Origin: an uncultured Mycoplasmataceae bacterium
GTDB lineage: Bacteria > Bacillota_I > Bacilli_A > Mycoplasmatales > Mycoplasmoidaceae
Direction of reading: 5' to 3'
NCBI GenBank assembly: GCA_947165235.1
Contig: CAMUZN010000001.1
Span: 296,242-360,241 of the forward strand
Length of the DNA stretch: 64,000 nucleotides
Both the position numbers and the translations under genes were made by a program. Shown here in pieces: positions 37,503-50,683 of the stretch (the first letter of the stretch is position 1; each line of letters opens with the position of its first letter). The notes below the pieces were generated by a model that was given only the letters and a program-made list of their open reading frames with translations, was not told where the DNA came from and made no database searches.

Positions 37503-38438
37503 TTATTCTTTTTTCTCGCTTATAAATGGTTGTCCAGCACTAGCGGGAGGAGTGATTTTATTACTTGTAAAAAGTAAAATTATTAGTGTGATTATATATG
37601 GAAGTGAAAAAACAAACGATTGATTAATCCCTAATTGGACTAATGTTGTTGTATTAGCACTAGCAATGAAAATAGCAAACACAATCGCGAAAGTGATAAT
37701 ACCACCAATATTTCAACCACCAGCAATTAATATTGCTAATGCTAAATAACCCATCGATTGAACATTACCATTAAAAGCAATTGTTCGGAATAGGAATAAT
37801 GCTCCAGCCATACCTGCTAAAAGACTCGATAAAATTACACCAATTCATTTATATTTAACAACATTTATTCCTTTTGCATTTGCTGCATGTGGATTTTCTC
37901 CAATTGATAAATATCTCAATCCAATTACTGTTTTTTTCATTACAAAATAAATTACACCACACAATAAAAGTGCAAAAACAAAAAGAATAATGGATGTTCC
38001 ATATAATGAATCTTTAATATGCAAGCTACTATGGAATAAACTCATTATTCGTGAATAATTTAATTTTGGATATAACTTGCGTGCTAGTGGTTCATTTAAA
38101 AATGTTGTAAAACCAAAACCTAATAAATTAATTGCTGTGCCAGAAATAATATGGTTAGCTTTTAATGTAATGCACAAAAATCCATGTAAGCAACCTAGAA
38201 CCGTTGTGCAAACCATTGCTAGAATAATAGAAATAATTAAACCGAAAGCATTTAATTCAATAAAATTAATTTTTTCGGAGGCAAAAATTCCAAAAAACAA
38301 AGCCCCCATACACATCATTCCATCTATTCCAATATTTACAACTCCTACTTTTTCTGATATATAACCAGCCAAAGTTGCAACAATCAAAATTGTCGAAAAA
38401 ACAAATGTTAAATCCAATAATATTTGTATATCACTCAT
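37503..38438 (-). CDS. Nucleoside/simple sugar-type ABC transporter permease (second subunit)
   Basis: TLAGYISEKVGVVNIGIDGMMCMGALF, GENPHAANAKGINVVKYKWIGV; C-terminal part recovered through TGA; multiple TMs; next to ATPase and BMP-like SBP. Confidence 0.88.
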
Positions 38439-38442
38439 TTTA

Positions 38443-39945
38443 CTAACTTTCTTTTTTTAATAACATTTCAAAATTTTTTAAAAATATTATTGTCGAATTA
38501 TCTTTTTCATTGTATTGTACATTTTTCTTTTTATTTTGCAAATATTTTAAGTATCTAGTTTTTATATTTTTCTTTGTTAAAACATAAGCTTGATAAAATT
38601 TATTTCTAATCTTACCAAAATCAAGTTTATTTGTAAATTTTTTTACTAGTAGATAGAATTTGAATTCAAAAGAATTAGGTAATATTTTCTCATCTTTTAC
38701 CATTGCTTTACTCTTAGAATTAATTTTTTCTTGGTGACAATGTTTTATTAGTAATTCGCAATCATTTACAATATTAATCAAATTTAATAATTCGTTTTTT
38801 TCTTTTGTTTTTAAATTTATTCATACCCTACCTTTGATTTTAGTAATAAAAAAATGATAAAGTTTAAATTTCATAATTAATGAACCCATCGCACTACAAT
38901 AAATAATAATTCCTAAAAATATTAATGTGATGTTGGAACTAATGCCAATCAATTGTAGAGCATTTGTTGAAGTTTTTATGATTGAAAAGAAAAATGATAT
39001 TGCAATAGCAGCAATCGGATTATTCATACTAATTAATCCAACAGCGATTCCATCAAAACCTTCTTGTGGAATCACTTTTACGATTGTCGAAGTTGGCATT
39101 TCACAAGAGAATCCACAATAAATAAGATTACCTAAAATTCCTGCAATTGCACCTGAAATCGTCATGGAAATTATTAGGTTAATTTTTGTATTATAACCGA
39201 CAGCTTTAGCACAATTAACATTTAAACCAGTTAAACATTGTTTTTTGCCTATTGTTGTGTAATTTAAAAATAGATAAATAAAACCAACAAGAAGCAAACT
39301 AACTGTAATAATTGGAACGAATGCAAAATATTGATTAGAAATTTGACTTCGGAAAAGAAGATGATTATCAATGGGTTTAGTGAAATTATTGGATGAATTT
39401 TGTGGGACATATGTTTTTAAAATTAAAATCGTTAAGAAATAAATAATTCAATTAAGCATAATTGAACTAACTACTTCATTCACATTCAAAAAAACTTTAA
39501 TAATTCCAATAATTGCACTAAGTATTGCTCCAATAATTAATCCCAATAAGAAAATAACGACTTGATTTCCACCATAACCTAAATTACAAGAATGACTAAT
39601 TAATGTTGAAACGGTTGCCGAACACATTAATTGACCAGATATTCCCATATTAAATAGGTTTGCTTTATTACTAATAATGAAAGCCAAACTCGCAATAATC
39701 AGTATCCCCATATTTGAAAATAAAATATTAATTTTTGCCGTTCCTTCAAAACTTTCTTTGAAAATTATTTTAAAGATTTTGCCAAACATTACTCATTTTT
39801 GACAAATTGTACAAACAAAAAAAATAGCGAGGAAAAACGAAAAAATCATCATCATTGTTGTCGATAAAATTTTTTTAAATTTATCTTGATTTTTATCTAG
39901 GTAAACAAACTTATTTGTTTTATAGAAGAGTCAATTAGTAATCAT
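38443..39945 (-). CDS. Nucleoside-type ABC transporter permease (first subunit) with long C-terminal extension
   Basis: Three ORFs share one frame: NKANLFNMGISGQLMCSATV, NVNEVVSSIMLNWI, GLNVNCAKAVGYNTKINLIISMTISGAIAGI, EGFDGIAVGLISMNNPIAAI; followed by ~130 polar residues. Confidence 0.86.
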
Positions 39946-39966
39946 AATTAATTTTAACAAAATACC

Positions 39967-41550
39967 CTAACTTATTAAATATTTACCAATAATATTACGA
40001 TTAATTTTTGTGCTTGGTTTATCACAAACAATTTTTCCTTTATTCATTACAATTACTCGATTAGAAATTTTTAAAATTTCATCCAATTCATAGGAAATCA
40101 ATAAAACCGCTTTGTTATTTTTAGCTTCTTGTTGTATAAAATTGTGAATATTATTAATTGTTTTAATATCTAATCCTCGTGTTGGTTGAACCATAATCGT
40201 CAATAAATGTTTTTTTGTCAATTCACGTGCAATAACGACTTTTTGTTGATTTCCGCCTGATAACGATCACATTTTTGCTTTTCCATTATTTGCTCCCAAA
40301 ATATTAAATTTTGAACATAGATTTATGGCATTTAATCTTATTTGTTTCCATTTTAGAAAAAAATTATTAGAAAATTTTTTATCATCGATTTGATTTAAAA
40401 TTAAATTAATTTCGACCGTTTCATCCAAAATGCAACCGTATTTATGACGATCTTCAGGAACATGAGAGATACCCAATTTTGAAATTTTATTAGGATTCAA
40501 TATCGTTAAATCAAATACTTCATTATTTTCATTATGGTATAAAATTGAACCACCACTTGCTTTTAAGATTCCTGTAAGAATCAAAGCTAATTCGCTTTGG
40601 CCATTACCTTCAACTCCCGCAATTCCAACAATTTCACCAGGATAAATTTTAAAACTTATATTGTTAATAATTTTTATCTTGTTGTTATCAACTTTGTTAC
40701 TACACAAATTTTTTACACATAAAATTGGTTGACTTTTTTTCTTTGAAAAACTAATAACATTTTGTTTTACGATATTCTTACCAACTAATAGTTCGATTAA
40801 TTCATCTTTTTTTATTTTTTTTGTTGTTAGAGTTTTAATAGATTCACCACTACGCAAAATCGTTATGGAATCAGCAATTTTTTTAATTTCATCAATTTTA
40901 TGTGTAATAAAAATTATTGTTTTACCAGTCCTTTTCAATTGTTGTAACATTTTAATGAAAATCAAAATTTCGTGATCAGACAAAATTGCAGTTGGTTCAT
41001 CAAAAATTAATATTTTTGCATTTGCATATAAAAGTTTAAGAATTTCAACCTTTTGTTGCTGACTTACAGAAAGAAAAGAAATTTTACATGTTAGGTCCAA
41101 TTTAAAATCATATTCTTTGCAAATTTTTTCAATTTCCTCTTTCGCTTTTTTTCGGTTCAAAAGACCATTTTTTGCAATTTTTTTTTCGTTGCCAAGAATT
41201 ACATTATCAAGAATAGTAAAACAATTAATTAGTTTAAAATGTTGGTGTACCATTCCTAAACCTAATTCATTTGCTTGAGCGGGATTTTTTAAATTTACTT
41301 TTTTATCATTAATGTAAATTTCACCTTTATCAGGTTGATACAAACCAAAAAGAATTGACATCAATGTAGATTTTCCAGCTCCATTTTCACCGCAAATTAC
41401 ATGAATTTCATTATGTTTCACATTTATGTTAACATTTTTATTGGCAATAACTTTTCCTTCACAAAAAGTTTTTGTGATTCCTTTCATTTGAACAGCATAT
41501 TTAATTTTTTTATTCGTTTCCATACTATGCGATAAAATACATATTTTCAT
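39967..41550 (-). CDS. Nucleoside/sugar-type ABC transporter ATP-binding protein (two NBDs)
   Basis: NBD1 ICGENGAGKSTLMSILFGLYQPDKGEI, LSVSQQQKVEILKLLYANAKILIFDEPTAIL; NBD2 IAGVEGNGQSELALILTG, SHVPEDRHKYG, MWSLSGGNQQKVVIAREL...QPTRGLDIKTI; joined through TGA. Confidence 0.92.
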
Positions 41551-43396
41551 CTAATCAATCAAGAATTGTAGTTGTTCTATTTTTGATATTAATTGTTTCA
41601 TTTTCACGAAAACTAATTTTGTGTTTATTTAATATTTTTCCTAATAACTCACCATAAATATCATAGTTTTTATAAACTTCTTTATCGTTAAAGTTGTAAG
41701 CATTGTCAAATTCTTTAATTTTTTTGTCACTCTTTTCATTGAATTTTTTGCATGCTTCGTTTCATACTTCATTAAATCCTTTTCCATTATCGGGATCTAA
41801 ATATTTTAAACCTTGCATGACAAAATATCACCCATCATAACTAATGTGAGACCCTCCATTTAAAATATTTGCATTTGTCCTAAAACCGATACTACAAATC
41901 GATTCTTTTTCATCAGGTTTATTTTCACTTCCCCCACTTCAATTTAAATTTTGTCGTAGTAATTCATTTTGTTTTTTAGCAATATGACCAATATTTTTTA
42001 AGGCGCTAAATTTAATAATGTTACAACATTGTTTTGGAGAATTGTGTGATTTATCAATTGTTTTATCCTTATAAAATGCTGTTTTTTGGATATCACCATT
42101 TTCGCATGCAGTATCAACACCAATAACAAAACATTTGGCATTTTGGTTTTGAATTTCATTAACAGCATCAACAATTTGTGGACCGGCAACAGGAATAATT
42201 GCACTAGCATCACGATTTAAGAATTGTTTAACTAAACCGATGGCATCACCACAAATAAAAGAACCGCTAAAATGCGAAGATTGTTTTCCTAATGAGATAA
42301 TTTTAATTGCAAATTCTTCGATCAATTTGTCTTTATTATCCATTTTTCATTCAAGTTTTGTTGTTTTTTTCAAATTAGGAAAATCATTAATTGTATCAGG
42401 ATCATCATTAATGATTTGCTCAATAATATTTGGTAAAATATGTTTATTAAATAATTCTATTCCTCTTTCAATCCCTCCCATAAAAACTAATACGGTTGGA
42501 ATCATTACTCCGCCAAAAATTCCAATAGACATTTCACGTCCATTTTCGTGGTAAATTTCAGCATTTTTTAATAATTCAACACAACAGGCTATTCCTGTTA
42601 AAAAAGCCGATTGATCGGCACGGAATGAAACGGAAGCAATATTTTGATTATTACTAATATCACCATCATATAGAATATAAGCAGCATCACCAAAATTACT
42701 ATTAAAAGATTTATATTTTTTTCCATCATTATTTTCTTTTATTTCTCCAATGCTATTTAGTGGTGTGATGTGATTAAATCCACATAAATGGATGACTTTA
42801 TGTTTTTTTGCCACTTCATCATAAATTGATTGGAAAAACAATGATGAATCTTGTGTAGGTCTTGTTCAATAGGCACTATTTTCACCATCATTTTTTAATT
42901 GGTTATGATCAATTGTATTGTCGTTATTTATATATTGAACTAAACCATGATATAAAGATTGTGTAAAAGACTTATCCAAAACAATTGAATTAGAACTATC
43001 GCACACCAAAGCCATATTTTCGTGTCGATTTTTTTTAAAATTTTCTCTATCATTTTTATTCTTTCATTGATCATCATTTCCTCAATTAAAATTCAATGTA
43101 TTGGCTTGGTGATAATTATTTATTTGATCATTATCTTTTATTCGTTTTTTTGGTTGGGGTAAAAAATTTTCTTTTGTGTTTAAATTTCATTCGGATTTTA
43201 CATTTAAATTTTTATAATTTGCTATTTTATTGGCTTCTAGTCGTGTTTTATAATTTGCTATAACGTAATTTATTTTAAAAGTTAGGGTTGAAATTGTAAG
43301 AACAATTGTTAACGGAAATAAAATTAAAAGAATCGATATAAGGTATTTTATTATTACTTTCCTATGGCTAATAATTTTCTTACTAAATTTTTCCAT
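41525..43396 (-). CDS. BMP/PnrA-like substrate-binding protein of the ABC transporter
   Basis: ORFs 43187-43396, 42347-42841, 41939-42343 share one frame; ALVCDSSNSIVLDKSFTQSLYHGL, SFRADQSAFLTGIACCVEL, MSIGIFGGVMIPTVLVFMGGIERGIE, DASAIIPVAGPQIVDAV, CFVIGVDTACEN; N-terminal TM. Confidence 0.82.
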
Positions 43397-43400
43397 AAAA

Positions 43401-43937
43401 CTAAAACAAATTTTTTAAAATTTTTTTACCGTCAATTTCACCATTACGTAAAATTGTTTTTTCATCTAGATCAATGATTGTTGATGGGCAAGAATTTTTA
43501 AGAAGTTTCCCATTATCAATAAGAAAAAGATCGTCTTTATATTCTTTAAAAACGGTTAGTGATTGCCTAAGATCTGTAATTGGTGGTTGATTTGTAATGT
43601 TAGCACTAGAGCAATATAAAGGACCAACAATTTCAATAAGTTGGAGCAATAATTTATTATTTGGGATACGATAACCTTTACCTTGATAAATAAATGTTAA
43701 CTTTCCAGGTAAATATTTCTTTATTTCATCACTATATTTTTTAGGCATATTTAGCGCATTAACATCATCAATAAACTTTACAATTTTCTTTTTGTAATTT
43801 CTATGCTTAATTTTATAGATCAACTTTTGTTTTTTACAAATTATGCCAAAAATTGTATCGGTGAGAACAACAGCTGCTTTATCGCTATTTAAAGCATTTA
43901 CGATTTCATTTATTTGGGTAGAGCGATAGACAAGCAT
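43401..43937 (-). CDS. tsaC: Threonylcarbamoyl-AMP synthase, YrdC/Sua5 family
   Basis: AAVVLTDTIFGIICK, YLPGKLTFIYQGKGYRIPNNKLL, GPLYCSSANITNQPPITD. Confidence 0.85.
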   Translation of the reverse strand: MLVYRSTQINEIVNALNSDKAAVVLTDTIFGIICKKQKLIYKIKHRNYKKKIVKFIDDVNALNMPKKYSDEIKKYLPGKLTFIYQGKGYRIPNNKLLLQLIEIVGPLYCSSANITNQPPITDLRQSLTVFKEYKDDLFLIDNGKLLKNSCPSTIIDLDEKTILRNGEIDGKKILKNLF

Positions 43938-44056
43938 TGTTTATCAAACAATTATATAATTAAATCAATAAGTTCTACAATAAATAATTCTAGTAATTTA
44001 ACTAACTAATGGTAATGTTATTTGTTCATATTTTTGTAGCACGAGTTTAAATATAT

Positions 44057-45745
44057 ATGAAAACAAATTTAGAAGTAGCTTATATCCTTGCTTATATTCT
44101 CTTTTCTAAACATAATGCTCAAATTACTAATATTGAAGAAAAAGGGGATTATTTTTTTGTCGATTTTTTAAGTGAAAAAAAAATTAGTAAATTGGATTTT
44201 GTCGCAATTGAAAAAGAAATATTATCTTTTTGCAAAAGTAAAAACAAGTTGCAAATTGAAAAATTAGACAAAAAATGTTTTGCGACAAATAATTTTGTTA
44301 AAGAAAAATTAGTTGAAAATTCATGTAATTCAATGGTTCACTATGATAATTTTTTCTTTCCTTACTTTCAAACAGACCATGAAAAATTAGATTTTTCTCT
44401 TTCTTTTTTTTTCGTATTAGATAATGTTTCAGGAGTTTATTGGAAAGGTGATGCAAAAAATGTGCAATTACAACAAATCGCTGGTTTTGCTTTTTCAACG
44501 ACAAAAGAATTAGAAAAATTTAGGACAGAATTGCTTGAAAAAAAAGAAATCGATCATCGCAAAATTGGACAAGAATTGGAACTATTTACATTCAATGATC
44601 TTGTTGGCAAGGGTTTGCCTATTTGGTTACCTAATGGTACAACCATTAAAACCCAAATTGAAAATCGTGTTCATGAAATTTTACAAAAACATGATTATCA
44701 ATTTGTTCAAACACCAGTTTTAGGTAGCGATAATTTATATAAACTTTCCGGACATTGACAACATTATCGTGAAAATATGTTCCCCCCAATTGTTATTGAT
44801 GAGGAAAAATTTGTTTTGCGTCCAATGACTTGTCCTCATCACATGATTGTGTATTTATCTAAAAATCGTTCTTATCGTGATTTACCTTTCCGAATTGCTG
44901 AACATGCTATTTTACATCGCTATGAACCAACTGGTTCATTAATCGGTCTTGAGCGCGTTAGATCAATGCAATTAGTTGATACTCATGTAGTTACTTCGCT
45001 TGAACAAATTGCCTCAGAAATTAAACATTGTTATGAAACAATTAAAGAATGCCTTGATTGCTTTCATATTAATTTTTATTCGATTGATTTATCGTTACAT
45101 GATCCAAAAAATAAACACAAATTTTTTGATAATGAAAAAATGTGAGATCTTGCGGAAAAAACATTGGAAGAATGTTGTCAGCAATTAAATTTTAATTTTG
45201 TAAAGAAAATTGGTGAAGCGGCATTTTATGGCCCAAAAATAGATTTTCAAATTAAAACAACATTAGGACATATTATTACAATTTCAACAATTCAATTAGA
45301 TTTTCTATTACCAAAAAAATTCAATTTACTCTACAAAGATAAAAACGGTGGTTTTTCGTGTCCAATTCTGATTCATGGTGGCATTATTGGTACATTTGAA
45401 CGCTTTCTTTCAATTTTGTTAGAGCAAACAAAAGGAATATTACCATTATGACTAACCCCACAACAAGTTATTATCATTCCAATAAACGATAAACATTTGG
45501 AATATTGCAACAAAGTTCTAAGTGCATTGAAAGAACAAAAAATAAGGGCATTTGTTGATTGTTCAAACGAACGAATTGCTAAAAAGATTCGTAATGCCAA
45601 TATTAAGAAAATTCCATATCAAATTGTTATTGGCGATCAAGAAATAGAAAATGATTTAATTTCTTATCGTTGTTATGGTAAAACTACGGTTAATAAATGC
45701 AAAATCCCTGCTCTAATTGATCTAATTAAAAATTGTTGTAAGTAA
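44057..45745 (+). CDS. thrS: Threonyl-tRNA synthetase
   Basis: Four ORFs in one frame through TGA: SGVYWKGDAKNVQLQQIAGFAF, DHRKIGQELELFTF, MTCPHHMIVYLSKNRSYRDLPFRIAEHAILHRYEPTGSLIGLERVRSMQLVDTHV, FYGPKIDFQI, CPILIHGGIIGTFERFLSILLE. Confidence 0.95.
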
Positions 45746-45897
45746 TTTAATTTGATTATTTTCGATCACTTAAACTAGTACATGATTATGGTATGATAAA
45801 AAATGTGGTTAAACAAAAATATCATTTAAAAAAAGATATGGTAATGTTGTTAATCGAACATTTATAATATTTATATTGTCTATTCTTAAATTAGCAG

Positions 45898-47607
45898 ATG
45901 AAATATATTTCAGCCCAACAATTAAAATTAATGCTCATTCATGGAGCAAACGAAGTTGAAAGGAATTATAAATACATTGATCAGTTAAATGTTTTTCCTA
46001 TTCCAGATGGTGATACAGGAACGAATTTGAAAATTACATTAAATGGTGCTTGTAAAAATATTGAAAATTTTTCCGAAAAAAACGCCTCTACTTTAGCAAG
46101 TTTGTTTGCTAATGGATTATTAATGAATGCTAGGGGCAATTCTGGTGTTATTTTTAGTCAAATTTTTCAAGGTTTAGCTAGTAGTTTTGATAAATTGGGT
46201 GATAAAATTGAGATTAAAGATTTTGTTGCCGGATTCGCTAATGCTAGGAAGTATGCATATAAATCAGTATCCAACCCAGTTGAAGGAACAATTTTAACAG
46301 TTATTCGCTTAGTTTCGGAAAAATTAGAAGAAACTAAAACAAGTTTTAAGTCGATTGAAGAGATGTTTAAATTTATTTGTTTGGAAGCCAATGAAGTTTT
46401 AAAAACAACACCAAATTATTTGTCACAATTAAAAAAAGCAAATGTTGTTGATTCTGGTGGTTACGGTCTAACAAAATTTTTTGAAGGAATGTTTGCTTCG
46501 TTAACATGCAATAATAAAGATTCTAAAAGACTTGTTAGCAAAAATCCCTCTACTTTTTCCAAAAATATAGATTTTGCCAGCGAAGTTGTTAATGATAAAT
46601 TAGATTATGGTTATTGTTGCACTTTTATTCTTAATTTAGGCTCAAAAGTTATTAAAAAGCAGCAAAATAAAGATGTATTTAATGAACAAACATTTAAAGC
46701 TAAATTAAATGAATTAGGAAATAGTATTGTTTATGCTCGAATTGGGGATTTAGTGAAGGTTCACATCCATGTTTTAGTCTTATATAAGTTGTTGAAATAT
46801 GTGACAAAATTTGGTGAATTGGACAAAATTGAAATCACAAATATGACTTATCAAATTAAAAAAAATAGTCCTAATATTTTTGAAAGTGAAAATAAAAATA
46901 TACCTCACATTTCAAGACATTTTCTATCTAATGCAATTTGTACGATTATTCCAAACACAAAAGAAATTATTGAAATATATAAAAAAAAATTGCAAATTGC
47001 TGATTTTATTAAATCTGAGCAAAAAGTTGCTCCTTCCGTACACGAAATTTATTTACTAATAAAAAAATGTCCAGCGCAAGCAGTTATTTTTGTTACAACT
47101 AAAAAAGATTTGATTATGCCAACTAAACAAGCAATCAAATTATTAAAAGATGAAAAAGCTAAAATTAAATTGATACCTGCTACAAATATGAGTACTAATT
47201 TTTTAATTTGTTTAAGTTTTAACTATGATTTTAGTTTCATCAAAAACTACCATACAATGAATAAAATTTTTAAAAACACAAGTTTTGGGCAAATTTTCCA
47301 ATCTAATCGCGAGTCAAAATATGGTAAGGTTAATGTTAAAATTAATGACTATATTTCAATCCACAACAATAAAAATATTTTAGCAATTGGTAGTGATTTT
47401 TTTGATGTAGCGAAAAAGTTAGTTGATCGATTATTGAAATCGTTATGAAAAGAAGGTGATATGGTTATTTTTTATAATACTGCGATTAAAGATTTTAATA
47501 TAGCAAAACTTAAAGAATATATTGCAAAAAAAACAAAGATTAAACCACGTATAATTATGGTAAGCGATCTTTATTGTTGTTTAGATATTGCGGTCACAAA
47601 AAAATAA
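45898..47607 (+). CDS. fakA: DAK/DegV-type fatty acid kinase FakA-like (YloV family)
   Basis: NVFPIPDGDTGTNLKITLNGA, LMNARGNSGVIFSQIFQGL, NPVEGTILTVIRLVSE, LKKANVVDSGGYGLTKFFEGM; followed by plsX. Confidence 0.87.
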
Positions 47608-48577
47608 AGTGAAAATTATTTTAGATGCGATGGGTATTGAAAATAAAGTTGCATGTGCAACAATCGCTGCGCGCAATTTTGTCAAAAAATACTCCGATGT
47701 TAAGATTATTCTTGCTGGCGACGAAAACGAATTAAAAAAGAGCTTTTTTTTTGAAAACGAATTCGAAATTCTTCCTACTAGTGAATACATAAAACAGACA
47801 GACACTACACTTATTGGTTTAAGAAAAACAAACTCTTCGTTTGTTTTAGCTTTAAATGAACTTTGTAAAAAAAAGGTTGATGCTCTTGTTTCTGGTTGTT
47901 CAACATCATGTTTTGTTTCTATTGTTTATAGTACAATTAATTTTTTTTCAAATATTAATAAATTTGGTTTTATGCCTTATATTCCTATTGGTGATGGCAA
48001 AGGTTTTCATTTAATTGATTGTGGAGCTAATCTAAGTATTAATGGTGAAGACTTATATAAATTTGCTTTAATGGCAAATTTGTATGTAAAAGAAAATAAC
48101 AAAATTCCTAGTCCTCGTATTGGAATTTTAAATATTGGTACTGAACAACATAAAGGTTTTTCTTATCATAAAAAGGCAAATGATTTATTATTGGCAAATA
48201 AAAATCTTAATTATGTCGGTTTTATTGAACCAAAAAGTCTTTTTAATGATTGTGTCGATATTTTGCTAACTGATGCATATAGTGGTAATATTTTTATTAA
48301 GACCGTTGAAGGAACATTAAAATTTTTTGGTAGATTTTTAAAAAAGAAATTTAATAAACCATGAAATATTTTTACTCTTCTTTCATTAAAAAAAATGAAA
48401 AAATATTTCGATTATCGTAATAAGGCGGCAGCAATTGTTTTAGGTGTTAATGATGTTATCATTAAAACCCATGGCTCATGCGATGAAATTCAATTTTATT
48501 TTGCTCTAGAAAAAGCTTATAAATGTGTAAAAAGTGGTATCATTAATAAACTTAGCAGCCAAAATTATAATGTTTAG
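47588..48577 (+). CDS. plsX: Phosphate acyltransferase PlsX
   Basis: KIILDAMGIENKVA, ALVSGCSTSCFVSI, LIDCGANLSINGEDLYKFALMA, IGILNIGTEQHKG, DILLTDAYSGNIFIKTVEG; start may be GTG 47609. Confidence 0.9.
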
Positions 48578-49244
48578 CGAAATAAAAAAGTGGTTAAAAG
48601 AAACATTAGATATTACTCCGTGTAATTATTCGTTATATATTACGGCATTAACCCATCCTAGTTACCGTAATGAGCATCATCTCGATTATGATTATGAAAA
48701 ATTGGAATTTTTTGGTGATGCAATTATTGGTTTCTTGATTTCTAAATATTTATTTTTAAAATACAAAAATGAAAGTGAGGGTTTTTTAACCCAAAAAAAG
48801 ATTCAACTAATTCAGGCTAAAACTCTTGTTTTTGTCGCAAAAAAAATTAAATTAGATAATTTTTTATTATTAGGAAAGGGTATGCAAAAATTAGATAATA
48901 TTGATAAAATTATTGAAGATGCTTTTGAAGCATTAATTGCTGCAATATATTTAGATCAGAATATGGAAATTTGTCAAAAAGTAGTTAAAAAAATTTTTTT
49001 GTTAATTGATGAAAACACTCTTTCCCCTTTAACATATGATTACAAATCATTTATTCAAAATACATTTATTAATTGTCACAATGACAAAGTAAGATATTTA
49101 ACAAAAAAATTACCAAACAATTTATATTTTTCTTCTCTATGGTTTGACCAAATAAAATATGGTGAAGGTTTTGGTTCAAATAAAAAAACCGCAGAAAAGC
49201 AAGCAGCAAAAAATGCTTATATTAAATTTGTTAATTGAAAATAA
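48570..49244 (+). CDS. rnc: Ribonuclease III
   Basis: [51 protein letters not shown]-terminal ds[24 protein letters not shown]. Confidence 0.94.
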
Positions 49245-49246
49245 TT

Positions 49247-50284
49247 ATGGGTATATTTAAGAAATTATTTGATAAGATTAAAAATCTCAAAAAAAGCAAA
49301 AACGATAGTAAAAATTTACTATTAAAAAATGTTACAAAAAAAAATAGTGAAGAAAATTTTGATCAAGGTTTAAAAAAAACGAATAATTTTTTTGTTAACT
49401 CGCTGAATAAAATTATCTATAAAAATGTTGTTATTGATGATAAAATCTTTAATAAAATTGAAGAAACATTGCTAGCAATGGATGTTGGTAATTATGCGAC
49501 AAATAAAATAATTACCGCTATTAAAAACGAAGTTAAATATCAAAATATTAACAACCCCGATTTAATCAAACAAATAATTATTGATAAATTATTTGTTTAT
49601 TACATTCAAGATACAATTGTCCAAACAAATTTAAATTTAAAAGAAAACGAAACAAATGTCATTTTATTTTTTGGTGTCAATGGTGTTGGTAAAACAACAA
49701 CTATTGCTAAAGTTGCTAATTATCTTCAAAAAAATAACCTAAAAATTTGTTTAGTTGCTGGTGATACTTTTCGGGCAGGAGCAGTTGAGCAATTAGATTT
49801 ATGAGCAAAAAAATTGAACATTAAAATTTTTAAGCCAACTAAAATTAATCAAGATCCTGCTTCAGTAATTTATGATGGTGTAAAGTGAGCAAGTGAAAAC
49901 AAATTTAATGTTGTTTTATGCGACACTTCCGGTCGTTTACAAACAAAGACAAATTTAATGAATGAATTAAAAAAAATTGATAATGTGATCAAAAAATTTA
50001 ATCCAGATCAACCTTGTGAATCTTTATTAGTAATCGATGCCACAATCGGACAATCAGGTCTTATCCAAGCAAAATGTTTTTCTGAAATTGTTAAAGTCTC
50101 AGGAATTGTTTTAACAAAAATTGATAGTACAAGTAGTGGGGGGATAATTTTTGCGATTAAAGATAACTTTAATTTGCCATTGAAATTTCTTTGTTTTGGA
50201 GAAAAAGTGGACGATATTGAAATGTTTGATTTAGAAAAATTTATCAAAGTGATGTTAAAAAATTTTTCTTTTTTAGAAGAATAA
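49247..50284 (+). CDS. ftsY: SRP receptor FtsY
   Basis: [87 protein letters not shown]; joined through TGA. Confidence 0.95.
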
Positions 50285-50285
50285 A

Positions 50286-50681
50286 CTATCGTTTTGTAAA
50301 TTGTGGACTTCTTCGCGCTCCATATTTTCCATATTTTTTTCGTTCTTTTGCTCGTGGGTCACGTGTTAATAATTTCTCTTTTTTAAGAATTAATTTAAAA
50401 TCATTATTTGTTGTAATTAAAGCACGAGCAATTCCTAATCGTATCGCTCCGGCTTGACCAGTATAACCACCACCAAAAACTTTTGCCTTAACATCAAATG
50501 AATTCATTGTATTTGTTATTTGAAATGGTTGCATAATTTCTTGAATGATAAGATCATTAGGAAAGTAATCTTTCAATGGTTTATCATTAACAAAAATTTT
50601 TCCTTTTCCTGGAACCATCAACACTTTTGCAATCGATGTTTTCCTTCGTCCTAAACCTTTATATTCAATTTGCTTCAACAT
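50286..50681 (-). CDS. rpsI: 30S ribosomal protein S9
   Basis: [79 protein letters not shown]. Confidence 0.97.
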   Translation of the reverse strand: MLKQIEYKGLGRRKTSIAKVLMVPGKGKIFVNDKPLKDYFPNDLIIQEIMQPFQITNTMNSFDVKAKVFGGGYTGQAGAIRLGIARALITTNNDFKLILKKEKLLTRDPRAKERKKYGKYGARRSPQFTKR

Positions 50682-50683
50682 AT

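Noticed and set aside
45793-45867. 24-codon ORF MIKNVVKQKYHLKKDMVMLLIEHL in the thrS-fakA intergenic region
   Set aside because: Short, no recognised homology, expected by chance in AT-rich DNA; no clear leader-peptide or T-box structure.
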